NCBI GenBank assembly: GCA_963783785.1
Contig: CAWAOQ010000016.1
Span: 53,116-117,115 of the forward strand
Reading direction: 5' to 3'
DNA: 64,000 bases
DNA from: CADEEN01 sp963783785
Lineage (GTDB): Bacteria > Pseudomonadota > Gammaproteobacteria > Burkholderiales > Burkholderiaceae_C
Shown here: in pieces, positions 24,890 through 33,910 of the stretch
Layout: the number at the start of each line of letters is the position of its first letter
Position numbering within the stretch: the stretch's first letter is position 1
Program-made: the position numbers and the translations under genes
Notes under the pieces: generated by a model
What the model was told of the DNA's origin: nothing
The model's database searches: none
What the model saw: only the letters and a program-made list of their open reading frames with translations

Positions 24890-26442
24890 TTGAAGAACAT
24901 GCGGTTGTCAGGCAACTGCACGACGCTGACGTTGTTCTTCACGCCCCAGGCCAGCGCCTGCTGGTGCAGCGGAATGTGGCCGATGTCGTCCAGGTGAATC
25001 CTGAAGGCCTCGCGGATCGCCTCGTTGCGCTTGACCGGGTCGGTCTCGCTCTGCACCTTGGCCGTCAACTCGTCGAGCTTCGGATTGCTGTAGGCGCCGA
25101 GATTGAATTGACCCTGACCCTTGTCGGTCGGCGAGGCCATCAGGTTGTAGAGCGCGTCGTGTGCGTCGGTCGTGCTGGGAGTCCAGCCGAGCAGATAGAA
25201 GCTGGTGTCGCGGCGCAGGATCTTCGGGAAATAGGTGTTCTTGGTCTCGGCCTGCAGGTTGACCTTGACGCCGATGCGCGCCAGGTTGGCCGCCACCGCC
25301 TGGCAGATCGGCGAGTCATTCACGTAGCGGTCGTTCGGGCAGTTCATGCCGACCTCGAAGCCGTTGGGATAGCCCGCATCGGCGAGCAGCTTCTTCGCCG
25401 CGTCCGGGTCGTACGGCAGGCGCTTGTTCATGTCGGGCTGGAATCCCCGCACGCCGGGGCCGACCATCAACGCGGTCGGCGTGGCGGCATTGCGCATCAC
25501 ACGCGACTTGATGGCCTCGATGTCGATGGCCTGAAAGAAGGCCTGACGCACGCGCTTGTCCTTGAACGGGTTCTTGCCCTTCACGCTGGAGAACTGCAGT
25601 TCGTCGCGCTTCTGGTCCATGCCGAGGAAGATGGTGCGCAGCTCGGGGCCCTGCAGCACATTGAACTTGCCCGCAGCCTTGACGCGCTCGACATCCTGCA
25701 GCGGCACCGGCTCCATCACGTCGATCTCGCCCGACAGCAGTGCAGCCACACGGGTGGCATCGGATCCGATCGGCGTGAAGACCACCTCGTCGACGTTGCC
25801 CTCGATCTTGTCCCAGTAGGCAATGTTGCGCACGATCACCGTGCGCGTGGACGGCTGGCGCTCCTTCAGGCGGTACGGGCCAGTGCCGTTGGCCTTGAAC
25901 GACGCCGTGTTCTCGACGCCCTTGCGCCGGTCGACCGGGCCCTCGGCCTTGTTGTCCTCGCACCATTTCTTGCTCATGATGTAGAGGCTGGTGAGCGTGT
26001 CGGGCAGGATCGGGAACGGTGCATTGGTCTCGATCTCGACCGCGTTGTCGCCGCTCTTGCGCACGTCCTTGATCGGCGCGGTATAGCCCTTCATGTCGGA
26101 GCCGTCGGCGGCGCCCCGTTTGAAAGTGAACACCACGTCGTCGGCCGTGAACGGCGTGCCGTCGTGGAATTTGACGCCACGACGCAATTCGAAACGCCAC
26201 ACCGTCGGCGCCGTCTGCTTCCACTGCGTGGCCAGCGCCGGCACCAGCTGCATGTCCTTGCCGCGGGCCACCAGGGCCTCGTAGATGTTGCCGGTGAAGC
26301 TGAGCTGCAGCGTCTCGTTGAGCGAGTGCGGGTCCATCGACTGCACGTCGCCGACGTCAGCCACGCGCAGCGTGGCGGCCTGTGCGGCACCGCAGGTCAA
26401 GGCCACGGCGGCGGCAAGCAGCGTTCTTGTGAACTGGTTCAT
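24871..26442 (-). CDS. Peptide-type ABC substrate-binding protein (first of two)
   Basis: This SBP_bac_5 family periplasmic binding protein of 523 residues has a clear signal peptide (MNQFTRTLL to GAAQAA). Family motifs include SMDPHSLNETLQL, RGVKFHDGTPFTADDVVF, GTGPYRLKERQPS and ADAGYPNGFEVGM. A good ribosome-binding site (GAAGGAG) precedes the ATG at 26442. It is co-transcribed with dppC downstream and an amidohydrolase two bases upstream. It is a diverged paralogue of the binding protein at the head of the operon, with matching local motifs (LLGWTPSTTDA against MLGWGVPTFDA). Confidence 0.9.
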   Translation of the reverse strand: MNQFTRTLLAAAVALTCGAAQAATLRVADVGDVQSMDPHSLNETLQLSFTGNIYEALVARGKDMQLVPALATQWKQTAPTVWRFELRRGVKFHDGTPFTADDVVFTFKRGAADGSDMKGYTAPIKDVRKSGDNAVEIETNAPFPILPDTLTSLYIMSKKWCEDNKAEGPVDRRKGVENTASFKANGTGPYRLKERQPSTRTVIVRNIAYWDKIEGNVDEVVFTPIGSDATRVAALLSGEIDVMEPVPLQDVERVKAAGKFNVLQGPELRTIFLGMDQKRDELQFSSVKGKNPFKDKRVRQAFFQAIDIEAIKSRVMRNAATPTALMVGPGVRGFQPDMNKRLPYDPDAAKKLLADAGYPNGFEVGMNCPNDRYVNDSPICQAVAANLARIGVKVNLQAETKNTYFPKILRRDTSFYLLGWTPSTTDAHDALYNLMASPTDKGQGQFNLGAYSNPKLDELTAKVQSETDPVKRNEAIREAFRIHLDDIGHIPLHQQALAWGVKNNVSVVQLPDNRMFFKWVSVK

Positions 26443-26443
26443 C

Positions 26444-27670
26444 TCAGGTCTCCTTCGGTTGAATGTCAACGGCCAGCGGCAGCGAACGCTCCACCAGCGA
26501 TGCGAACAGGGCGGCGCCGAGCGGCAGCACCTCGTCATTGAAGTCGTAGCGCGTGTTGTGCAGGAAGCAGCCGCCACCCTGGCCCAGCCGCAGGTAGGCG
26601 CCGGGCTTGACCTGCAGCATGAACGCAAAGTCCTCGGCGCCCATGCTCGGCGGCAGCACGCGCAGCACCTTGTCTTCGCCGACCAGCGCCGCTGCGGTAT
26701 CGGCGGCGAACTCGGCGTGGGGCGGGCTGTTGATGGTGGCCGGATAGGAGCGGCGGTAGTGCAGCGACGCGGTGGCCCCGAAAGCCACCGCCACCGAATC
26801 GACCAGCCGCGACAACCGGTCTTCGAGCATGTCCTGCACCTCGGGCCGAAAGCTGCGGCAGGTGCCGACCAGGCGCGCCTCGCGCGGGATCACGCTGTAG
26901 GCGCCGGGGTCGCCGGCCTGCATCGAACACAGGCTGACGACCGCGCTGTCGATCGGACTGACGTTGCGCGACACCAGGCTTTGCGCCGCGGTGATGATGT
27001 GCGCGGCCACCAGCACCGGATCGACCGCCAGATACGGGTGCGCACCATGGCCGCCCTTGCCGTGCACGACGATTTCGATGCGGTCGGCCGCCGCCATCAT
27101 CGGCCCCGGATTGACACCGATATGCCCTGCCGGCAGTTGCGGCCAGTTGTGCATGGCATAAACCGACTCGACCGGAAAGCGTTCGAACAGGCCGTCGTCG
27201 ATCATCGCCTTGGCACCGGCAAAACCTTCTTCGCCGGGCTGGAAGATCAGCACCGCGCTGCCGGCAAAGCGCCGTGTCTCGGCCAGATAGCGCGCCGCAC
27301 CGACCAGCATCGTGGTGTGGCCGTCGTGCCCACAGCCATGCATCAGGCCGCGCGTGGTCGAGCGCCAGGCGAAGTCGTTCTCCTCGCCCATCGGCAGCGC
27401 GTCCATGTCGGCGCGCAGCCCGATCTGGCGCCCGCTTGCACGCTGCGCCCCATGGATCACGCCGACGACGCCGGTCTTGCCGATGCCTTCGTGGATCTCG
27501 TCGACACCCGCGGCGCGCAATGCCGTCACCACCCGCGCCGCGGTGCGGCGCTCTTCGAAGCCGAGTTCGGGGTGGGCGTGCAAGTCACGCCGGAACGCCG
27601 TCAACTCACCGTGCCAGCCTGCCAGCCGCCGGTAGGCGCCTGCGGAGTTGGTTGCCAAAGCCTGCAGCAT
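26444..27670 (-). CDS. M20 family amidohydrolase / aminoacylase (hippurate hydrolase-like)
   Basis: The 408-residue M20D metallopeptidase shows the metal-binding and catalytic stretches RRDLHAHPELGFEE, GLRADMDALPM, MHGCGHDGHTTMLVGAARY, IFQPGEEGFAGAKAMI and the C-terminal SMGAEDFAF. Relatives cleave N-acyl amino acids such as hippurate. Its position between dppB and a binding-protein gene, with gaps of two bases on each side, suggests it releases amino acid from the imported N-acylated or peptide substrate in the cytoplasm, as no signal peptide is visible. Specificity is an inference from context. Confidence 0.88.
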   Translation of the reverse strand: MLQALATNSAGAYRRLAGWHGELTAFRRDLHAHPELGFEERRTAARVVTALRAAGVDEIHEGIGKTGVVGVIHGAQRASGRQIGLRADMDALPMGEENDFAWRSTTRGLMHGCGHDGHTTMLVGAARYLAETRRFAGSAVLIFQPGEEGFAGAKAMIDDGLFERFPVESVYAMHNWPQLPAGHIGVNPGPMMAAADRIEIVVHGKGGHGAHPYLAVDPVLVAAHIITAAQSLVSRNVSPIDSAVVSLCSMQAGDPGAYSVIPREARLVGTCRSFRPEVQDMLEDRLSRLVDSVAVAFGATASLHYRRSYPATINSPPHAEFAADTAAALVGEDKVLRVLPPSMGAEDFAFMLQVKPGAYLRLGQGGGCFLHNTRYDFNDEVLPLGAALFASLVERSLPLAVDIQPKET

Positions 27671-27672
27671 CG

Positions 27673-28656
27673 TCAGTGCCCCGCCGTCGACTTGTCGATG
27701 CGCAATCGCGGGTCGACCGCGAAATACAGCATGTCGACAATCAGGTTGATGATCACGAAGATCAGTGCGATCAGGCACAGGTAGGCGGCCATCACCGGGA
27801 TGTCGGCGAACTGCACGGCCTGGATGAACAGCAGGCCCATGCCTGGCCACTGGAACACGGTCTCGGTGATGATCGCGAAGGCGATCAGCGAACCGAGTTG
27901 CAGCCCGGTGATCGTGATCACCGGCACCAGCGTGTTCTTCAGCGCATGGCCGAAGTACACCGCACGATCGGGCAGACCGCGCGCGCGGGCGAACTTGATG
28001 TAGTCGGTGCGCAGCACCTCGAGCATCTCGGCACGCACCAGCCGCATGATCAGCGTGAGCTGGAAGATGCACAGCGTGACGGCTGGAAGGATCAGGTGCT
28101 TCCAGCCGTCCAGCGTGAACAGCCCGCTGGTCCACGCACCCAGCGCCACCGTTTCACCACGGCCGAAGCTGGGCAGCACCTTGAGCGTGACGGCGAACAA
28201 CAGGATCAGCAGGATGCCGATCAGGAATGTCGGCAGCGAGACGCCGAGCAGCGAAAACGCCATCAGCGCCTGCGCAAGGAAGTTGCCGCGCTTCAATGCG
28301 GCGTAGACGCCCATCGGAATGCCGAAGCTGAGTGCCAGCAATGCCGCACCGAACGCCAGTTCGACCGTGGCCGGAAAGCGCTCGACGATCAGCGCCGACA
28401 CCTTGCGGCCTTGCCGCAGCGACAACCCGAACTCACCCTGCAGCGCGTTGCCGACGAAGGCAGCGAACTGCACCGGGAATGGCTTGTCCAGACCGAGGTC
28501 GGCGCGCAATTGGGTGCGCTGCTCGGGTGTCGCGTCCTGGCCGAGCAGGTTGGTGACCGGATCGCCGACGTACTGGAACAGCATGAACGCGATGAATGCC
28601 ACCGTGAGCATCACGATGACGGCCTGGGCCAGGCGGCGGAGGATGAAGACGGTCAT
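27673..28656 (-). CDS. dppB: Peptide-type ABC importer permease (DppB class)
   Basis: The 327-residue protein begins with the DppB-type first transmembrane helix (ILRRLAQAVIVMLTVAFIAF). It has GEFGLSLRQGRKVSALI in the first periplasmic part and the ATPase-contacting loop DYIKFARARGLPDRAV near residue 220. FQWPGMGLLFIQAVQFAD and the ending VDMLYFAVDPRLR are standard for the family. It lies 33 bp after the first binding-protein gene and immediately before the amidohydrolase. Confidence 0.92.
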   Translation of the reverse strand: MTVFILRRLAQAVIVMLTVAFIAFMLFQYVGDPVTNLLGQDATPEQRTQLRADLGLDKPFPVQFAAFVGNALQGEFGLSLRQGRKVSALIVERFPATVELAFGAALLALSFGIPMGVYAALKRGNFLAQALMAFSLLGVSLPTFLIGILLILLFAVTLKVLPSFGRGETVALGAWTSGLFTLDGWKHLILPAVTLCIFQLTLIMRLVRAEMLEVLRTDYIKFARARGLPDRAVYFGHALKNTLVPVITITGLQLGSLIAFAIITETVFQWPGMGLLFIQAVQFADIPVMAAYLCLIALIFVIINLIVDMLYFAVDPRLRIDKSTAGH

Positions 28657-28689
28657 GGTCGGGGGGCCGCCGCGGCGCCGGTGCGATGC

Positions 28690-30270
28690 TCAGTTGACCT
28701 TCACGCCGCGCATGTCGACGCGGTTGTCGGCGCGGTGGTAGAGCTCGATGTTCTTCTTCATCGCCCACGGGATCACCTGGTTGTGCAGCGGGATGTGCGA
28801 GACATCCTGGTGCGACAACAGCAGCGCCTGCTCGATCAGCGCGTTGCGGCTCTTCTGGTCGACCTCCTTCTTGATGCGCTCGACCAGCGCGTCCATCTGC
28901 GGGTTGCTGTAGCGGCCGACGTTGTAGTTGCCGTCACCCTGGGCACCCACCGACCGCACCAACGACTGCAACGAATACAGCGCGTCGAATGTCGGGACAC
29001 CCCAGCCGAGCATGTAGATGCTGGCCTCATAGCGCTGGATCATCGGGAAGTAAGTCACCAGCGGCAGTGTGCGCAGCTTGGCCTTGATGCCGATCCGGGC
29101 CCACATCGCCGTCACCGCCTGGCAGATTTCCTCGTCGTTGATGTAGCGGTTGTTCGGGCAGGCGAAATCGACCTCGAAGCCGCCTGGATAGCCCGCCTCG
29201 GCGAGCAGTCGCCTGGCCGCCTCCACGTCGTAGGGCCAGCGCGCGTCGACCTTCCTGGTCCAGCCGTTGACCTGCGGCGCAATCAGTGCGCCGGTGGGCT
29301 GCGACAAGCCGCGCATCGTCACGCGGTGCAGGGTCTGGATGTCGATCGCCTGGTACAGCGCCTTGCGAACGCGCACGTCCTTCAGCGGGTTCTTGCCCTT
29401 GACGTTGCTGCCCGGCAGCTCGTCCCGGTGCTGGTCCATGCCGAAGAAGATCGTTCGATTCTCGGCCCCGTCGACGACCTTCAGGCCATTGGCCGCACGC
29501 AGCCTGGGCAGGTCGGCCGGCGAAGGATCGAGCACCATGTCGACCTCGCCCGACAGCAGCGCCGCGACCCGCGTGGCTTCCGATTTGATCGGCGTGTAGA
29601 CGATCTCGGTCAGGTTGGTCTCCGCCTTGCCCCACCAAGTGGGGTTCTTCACCAGCACCAGCTTCACGTCCTGCTCCCAGCTCTTCAGCATGAACGGGCC
29701 GGTGCCATTGGCATTGCGGTGCGCGAAATTCTCGTCCTTGGTCCGGATGTCCTTGGGCTCGAGCGACTTGTTCTTCTCGGCCCAGCCCTGGTCCATCATG
29801 CGCAGCTCGGTCAACTGCCGCAGCAGCACCGGGTTCGGACCGCTCGTGAAGACATCGATGGTGGCGTCATCGACCTTGACGATGCGCTCGATGCCCTGCG
29901 TATACACACCGTAGTTCGATGACTTGGCCATCGCCCGCTCGAGCGAGAACTTGGCGTCGTCGGCATTGAACGCCGCCCCGTCATGAAACCTGACGCCCTT
30001 GCGCAGCGTGATGCGCAACTGCGTTGGGCTGAGCTGCTTGTAGCCGGTGGCCAGCATCGGTTCGAGCTCGAACGTCTTGTTGTAATAGAAGAGCGATTCG
30101 TACACCGCCGCATGCACGCCGTTGGCCAGGGCGTTGTTCTGCGAATGGATGTCCCAGGTCGGGATATCGCTGGCACTGGACCACTTCAGCGTCTTGGCAA
30201 AGGCAGGCGCGGCGCCAAGCGCAACGGCCGCGGCCGTCAGCGTCAGGGTCGCCAGCGCAGTGCGCACCAT
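28690..30270 (-). CDS. Peptide-type ABC substrate-binding protein (second, operon-leading copy)
   Basis: This SBP_bac_5 protein of 526 residues has a signal peptide ending AAPAFA. Motifs are LRKGVRFHDGAAFNADDAKFS, ANGTGPFMLKSW, KSEATRVAALLSGEVDM and AEAGYPGGFEVDFACPNNRY. It is the first gene of the dpp-like operon, so the transporter has two alternative binding proteins (this and the gene at 24871-26442). That would allow two related ligands through one channel. The 93-bp gap upstream to the DUF3047 gene probably carries the operon promoter, though none was recognised. Confidence 0.9.
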   Translation of the reverse strand: MVRTALATLTLTAAAVALGAAPAFAKTLKWSSASDIPTWDIHSQNNALANGVHAAVYESLFYYNKTFELEPMLATGYKQLSPTQLRITLRKGVRFHDGAAFNADDAKFSLERAMAKSSNYGVYTQGIERIVKVDDATIDVFTSGPNPVLLRQLTELRMMDQGWAEKNKSLEPKDIRTKDENFAHRNANGTGPFMLKSWEQDVKLVLVKNPTWWGKAETNLTEIVYTPIKSEATRVAALLSGEVDMVLDPSPADLPRLRAANGLKVVDGAENRTIFFGMDQHRDELPGSNVKGKNPLKDVRVRKALYQAIDIQTLHRVTMRGLSQPTGALIAPQVNGWTRKVDARWPYDVEAARRLLAEAGYPGGFEVDFACPNNRYINDEEICQAVTAMWARIGIKAKLRTLPLVTYFPMIQRYEASIYMLGWGVPTFDALYSLQSLVRSVGAQGDGNYNVGRYSNPQMDALVERIKKEVDQKSRNALIEQALLLSHQDVSHIPLHNQVIPWAMKKNIELYHRADNRVDMRGVKVN

Positions 30271-30363
30271 CGTTGAATCTCCCGCGATCGAAAGAGAAGC
30301 ATCTTCCGCAAATCGCGTGCCGGCCGCAAAGGGGTCAACCCGAGGCGACTGCGAAGCGCAGAT

Positions 30364-31047
30364 TCAGTCCAGCGTGATGTCGCCGTACCAGGTCTCGAGT
30401 GCCGAGCCGGTGTTGTCGCCGTCGGTCATCACCGCCATGGCCTGCAGCGCACCGGGGGCCTCGCCGAAGGCCAGCTCGAAATCATCGGCGAGGTGGCGGC
30501 GATAGCTGCGCCATTGGCGCAGGCCCGATTCGCCCGACTCGACCACGATCTTGCGAATGCGGTCGCTGCGCGGGTTCACGACCACGGTGCCCACCGGCAG
30601 CCGCGCGTCCCACACGTACATCAGCGTCGCAAACGGTGGCGGCTCGCCGGTCAGTGCCTGGGCCAGATCGAACTGCATCTGGTTGCGTGTGGAAAGCCGG
30701 CGGGCGTCGCCCGCGAACGCGAACACCACCCGCGCGGCCGCGTCTTCATGGTCGGCGTCCGACACGTCGCCCAGCGCCGGCACGGCCTGGGCCCACCACG
30801 AGAACTCGACCGGGCCCACCTGCTTGGCCGGTCGCGCAAGTGGGCGCCGCCACAGCGATGCCGAGCCCTGTGCGCGGGCGGCCAACGCCCTTCGTCCGTC
30901 CTTGTGCTCCCAGCGGTACTGCGTCGCCCGCTTGCCCGGCAGTGCCACGGCATGCCATGCCGCATCTCCGGCCTGATCCGGCGCGGCGGTCGGCGTGGTG
31001 GTGCAGCCGCTCAATGCGACCGCAGCCGATCCCCACAGGGCAGCCAC
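30364..31047 (-). CDS. DUF3047 family lipoprotein
   Basis: This 227-residue protein starts at a GTG and has a lipobox (VALSGC, about residues 10-15), so it is probably anchored in the outer or inner membrane facing the periplasm. The body matches the DUF3047 pattern: WSWWAQAVP-like strand (read here as FSWWAQAVP), ADHEDAAARVVFAFAGD, TLMYVWDARLPVGTVV and the ending MTDGDNTGSALETWYGDI. The fold is probably a beta-sandwich related to carbohydrate-binding modules. The function is unknown. It lies after the porin terminator and before the dpp operon on the same strand. Confidence 0.75.
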   Translation of the reverse strand: MAALWGSAAVALSGCTTTPTAAPDQAGDAAWHAVALPGKRATQYRWEHKDGRRALAARAQGSASLWRRPLARPAKQVGPVEFSWWAQAVPALGDVSDADHEDAAARVVFAFAGDARRLSTRNQMQFDLAQALTGEPPPFATLMYVWDARLPVGTVVVNPRSDRIRKIVVESGESGLRQWRSYRRHLADDFELAFGEAPGALQAMAVMTDGDNTGSALETWYGDITLD

Positions 31048-31118
31048 GGCGAACCGCCACCGCGGACGGTCGACGGTGGAACCGTCAGAGGTCGAGAAAC
31101 ACGATGCGGGATGGTCTG

Positions 31119-31145
31119 AAAAACAAGAGCCGCCTCGGAGGCGGC
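31119..31145 (-). terminator. Rho-independent terminator of the first porin gene
   Basis: On the minus strand a GC stem (GCCGCC with GGCGGC, plus one T-A pair) closes a three-base loop. TCTTG then a run of five T follows. It begins 25 bp after the porin stop codon and would separate the porin from the DUF3047 gene. Confidence 0.85.
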
Positions 31146-31169
31146 CCTGTCGGCATCAACGCGATGGCG

Positions 31170-32423
31170 TCAGAAGCGATGGCGGATGCCGAAGGCGACG
31201 TTGGTCGCATCGGTGCCGGCCGACTCGGTGAAGCCACCGAGGAATCCCGCCTGGCCTGGCGCCGCCTGCCCGAGGCCCTTGTTGTCGAAGAGCGCGAGGA
31301 CCGCGTTCAGGTCGGTGCGCTTGGACAACGCGTACGAGTAGACCACGCCGTACGACGAGACGTCCGCATTGGCCGACATGGCGGTCGTCGTAGGCGTTGT
31401 AGGCGACGTAGAAGGTGTTCGGCCCGGTGGTCATCTTGTAGCCCAGCTGCCACATCTGCGCGTCCTGCCTGAGCGCCGTCGTGTAGGCCGACTGCACCAG
31501 CGACGCGCCCGCCGCGCCGATCAATGGCGTCAGCGCTGCCGCGATCCCCGACACCCCCGACGGATTGTCGTCCTTGACGTCGGCATACACGGCGTGGATC
31601 GCGCCCGGACCCACCGCGAAATACCCACCGACCTGCAGCGTCGTCAGCGACTCCAGACCGATGTCGTTGTTGCGCTTCTGGTAGGCCACACCGCCGCCGT
31701 AGCCATCGGTCTTGTACATCGCCATGGCGCCGCCGAAACGGTTGGCCTTGTCATTGCCGGTCACGTCACCGAACGCATACATCGCCGAGGCCGTCAGCCC
31801 GCCCAACTGGATGCGGTACTGCAGCGCATTGCTGACGCGGATGTCGACGGTCGAGGGAATCGCGCCGACCTGCCCGAACTGCAAAGCTCGACTGCGTGGC
31901 CAGCGTATCGAAAGTGGCGTTGATCTCGTACACGGGTGTGTATTGACGCCCGGCGAGCACCGCGCCGAACGGTGTGACCAGCCCGACCTAGGCCTGCCGG
32001 TCCCAGAAGTTGTTGGCGAGGTTGACGCCGATGCCCGAGCCGATCTGCGCTGCGACGCGCGTTGACCGCCGGCTGCAATGCAGCCGGCAGCCCGAGCAGC
32101 GCGGCCTGGTTCAGCCGATCCGGCACCGGCGTGCCGGTTGCCGGGCGGCTGCTGCCGCTGCCGTTGTTGAGCTCGGTACGGTTCTCGAGCGTGAAGATCG
32201 CGCGATAGCCGCCACCGAGATCCTCGTTGCCACGCAAGCCGAAGCGCGAGCCATCCATGATGCCGCTGACGACCGCGGCCTTGTCGCTGGCCAGTCCGGT
32301 GGTGTAGGTCACACCCGCGTCGACGATGCCATACAGCGTGACCGACGGCGTCGACGGTGTCGACTGCGCCACGGCAGCGCAGCAGGCCATGGCCATCAAG
32401 GTGGGGGCGAGCACTCTCTTCAT
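31170..32423 (-). CDS. Gram-negative porin (Porin_4 family), disrupted by phase breaks and one TAG
   Basis: The N-terminus has a signal peptide (MKRVLAPTLMAMACCAAVAQ) followed by SVTLYGIVDAGVTY, then SRFGLRGNEDLGGGYRAIF, both typical of betaproteobacterial 16-strand porins. The C-terminus ends in GIRHRF, the terminal-phenylalanine signal for the BAM machine. Three phase breaks lie at about 32050, 31900 and 31378, and each is explained by one extra base. An in-frame TAG at 31988-31990 replaces an expected tyrosine (RQAYVGLV). Corrected length is about 416 residues. Whether the gene is truly broken or only mis-sequenced cannot be settled here. A strong ribosome-binding site (AAGGAG) precedes the start. 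Confidence 0.85.
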
Positions 32424-32487
32424 GGGGTCTCCTTGTCGTCAGCCCCGAATCTTGAACCAAGCTTGGCCCAAGGTCTCGCTTTGCGAT

Positions 32488-32501
32488 GCGCAATGTTGCG
32501 C
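32488..32501. promoter_or_regulatory. 14-bp inverted repeat upstream of the first porin
   Basis: GCGCAA-TG-TTGCGC is a perfect inverted repeat about 65-78 bases upstream of the porin start codon and downstream of the second porin's terminator. Position and symmetry fit an operator for a dimeric repressor or activator. No regulator gene lies beside it, so the assignment is tentative. Confidence 0.4.
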
Positions 32502-32542
32502 TCTGCCTACACCCAGTTTCCCTAGTTCGCGCGACAGCCATG

Positions 32543-32567
32543 AAAAAGGGCCACCTCGCGGTGGCCC
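32543..32567 (-). terminator. Rho-independent terminator of the second porin gene
   Basis: An eight-base-pair perfect stem (GGGCCACC with GGTGGCCC) with a four-base loop is followed on the minus strand by five T. It lies 26 bp after the stop codon of the porin at 32593-33628 and isolates it from the other porin. Confidence 0.88.
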
Positions 32568-32592
32568 TTTGCATGAACGCCTGGGAAGGCGA

Positions 32593-33628
32593 TCAGAAGC
32601 GGTGCGTGACGCCGATGTCGAACAGGAAGTCTTCCTGCGTACCCGTCGGGCGGTCGCCACCGGCCTGGCCGATGTTGGAGTACAGGCTGGTGCGCTTGGA
32701 CAAGGCGTACTCGACGCCGCCGCCGAGCTTGTAGCCGTCGCCATTGGACGCGTCCGAACTGACGCCCAGGTAGCCGACCTTCCAGGTGAAGGCGCCCATC
32801 GGGATCTTGGCGCTGATCGAGTAGGCGTCGATGCCTTCCTTGGCGGCCGCAACGCCAGCGACCGGATGTCACCCGACTCGTACTGACCGAACAGCTTCAT
32901 GAAGCCGAAGTTCCACGAGCCATACAGACCCCAGGTGTCGTAGTCGCCGGCGTTGATGTCATACGCCGCGCCGAAGTTGAACGGACCGGCCGCATAGCGG
33001 ACGTTGAAGCCCATCGGGCGCTCTTTGCCCATCTCGGCCGCCGGGACGGCGTAACCCGCACCGCCGGCGGCGAAGCTGCCAGCAAGTTTCATTTCTGTAC
33101 TGAGCAGCGCGCTTCAGCAACAGCGGCATGGAACGACAGGCCACCGAAGCTCGGCGAACGGTAGTAGACCGCGCTGTTGGCGCGGACCGTGGCCATCAGA
33201 CCGCCGGTGTGCGTGCTGCCGACATAGCCGGTGTCGAACGCGTCGAAACCGCCGTTCATGTCCTGCAGAGGCATCAGCATGCGACCCAGGCGAACATCGC
33301 CCCAGCCGCCGCCCAAGCCGACGAAGGCGTTGCGCCAGAACACGTTGTTGGCCGGCTCGGTGCCGTTACCGGAGCTCGTGTTCGACTTGCCGTTGTTGAT
33401 CAGGAAACGATGGTTCAGCACGAAGAAGGCGTTCAAGCCACCGCCCAGGTCTTCCTTGCCCGAGATCGTGAAGTTGTTGTAGCCCGACTGCGAACCGCCC
33501 ATGCTCCAGTCGGAGCCCCGGGCCTTGATACCAGCGTCGACCATGCCCGAGAGCGTGACAGAAGACTGGGCCGATGCAGCACCAGCGAATGCACCAAGCA
33601 CAGCCAGAGCAAGCAGAGATTTTTTCAT
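32593..33628 (-). CDS. Gram-negative porin (Porin_4 family), disrupted by phase breaks
   Basis: The signal peptide (MKKSLLALAVLGAFAGAASA) is followed by QSSVTLSGMVDAGIKARGSD and the conserved NFTISGKEDLGGGLNAFF. The C-terminus is DFLFDIGVTHRF with the terminal phenylalanine required for outer-membrane insertion. Two extra bases near 33090-33115 (around AAQYRNE) and one missing base near 32860 (after SGDIR) account for the phase changes. Corrected length is about 344 residues, normal for the family. It forms a general diffusion channel with likely anion preference, by family. It is arranged in tandem with the other porin, each with its own terminator. AGGAG lies nine bases before the ATG. Confidence 0.88.
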
Positions 33629-33740
33629 TGCAACTATCTCCTAGGTTGAAAAAGGGGTCCCGATCGAGGAACCGCCCGGGAAAATCCGTCCGTCCCGGCA
33701 AGAGGGCTGATCAGGCCAACCTCCTCAGCGGAAGTTGTGT

Positions 33741-33770
33741 GTATTGCACCAGAGGCCTTCGCCGCTGCAA
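33741..33770 (-). promoter_or_regulatory. Candidate sigma-70 promoter of the second porin
   Basis: Reading on the minus strand, TTGCAG (33770-33765) and CAATAC (33746-33741) are separated by 18 bp, with a TG one base before the -10 hexamer. Transcription would begin near 33735 and give a leader of about 105 nt before the porin start. Both hexamers deviate from consensus. Confidence 0.4.
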
Positions 33771-33910
33771 AGCATTCGCAGTGAATTCGATCGCATCTGT
33801 TGTCGAGCTACAACGGAGCGGGCCGCACAGGCGGCCACTGGAGTCTGCCAGGCAGGCCGATAATGTCAGTGAAGACTTCGTCGCAACTCCATACCGGCGA
33901 CTGCCCAGAC

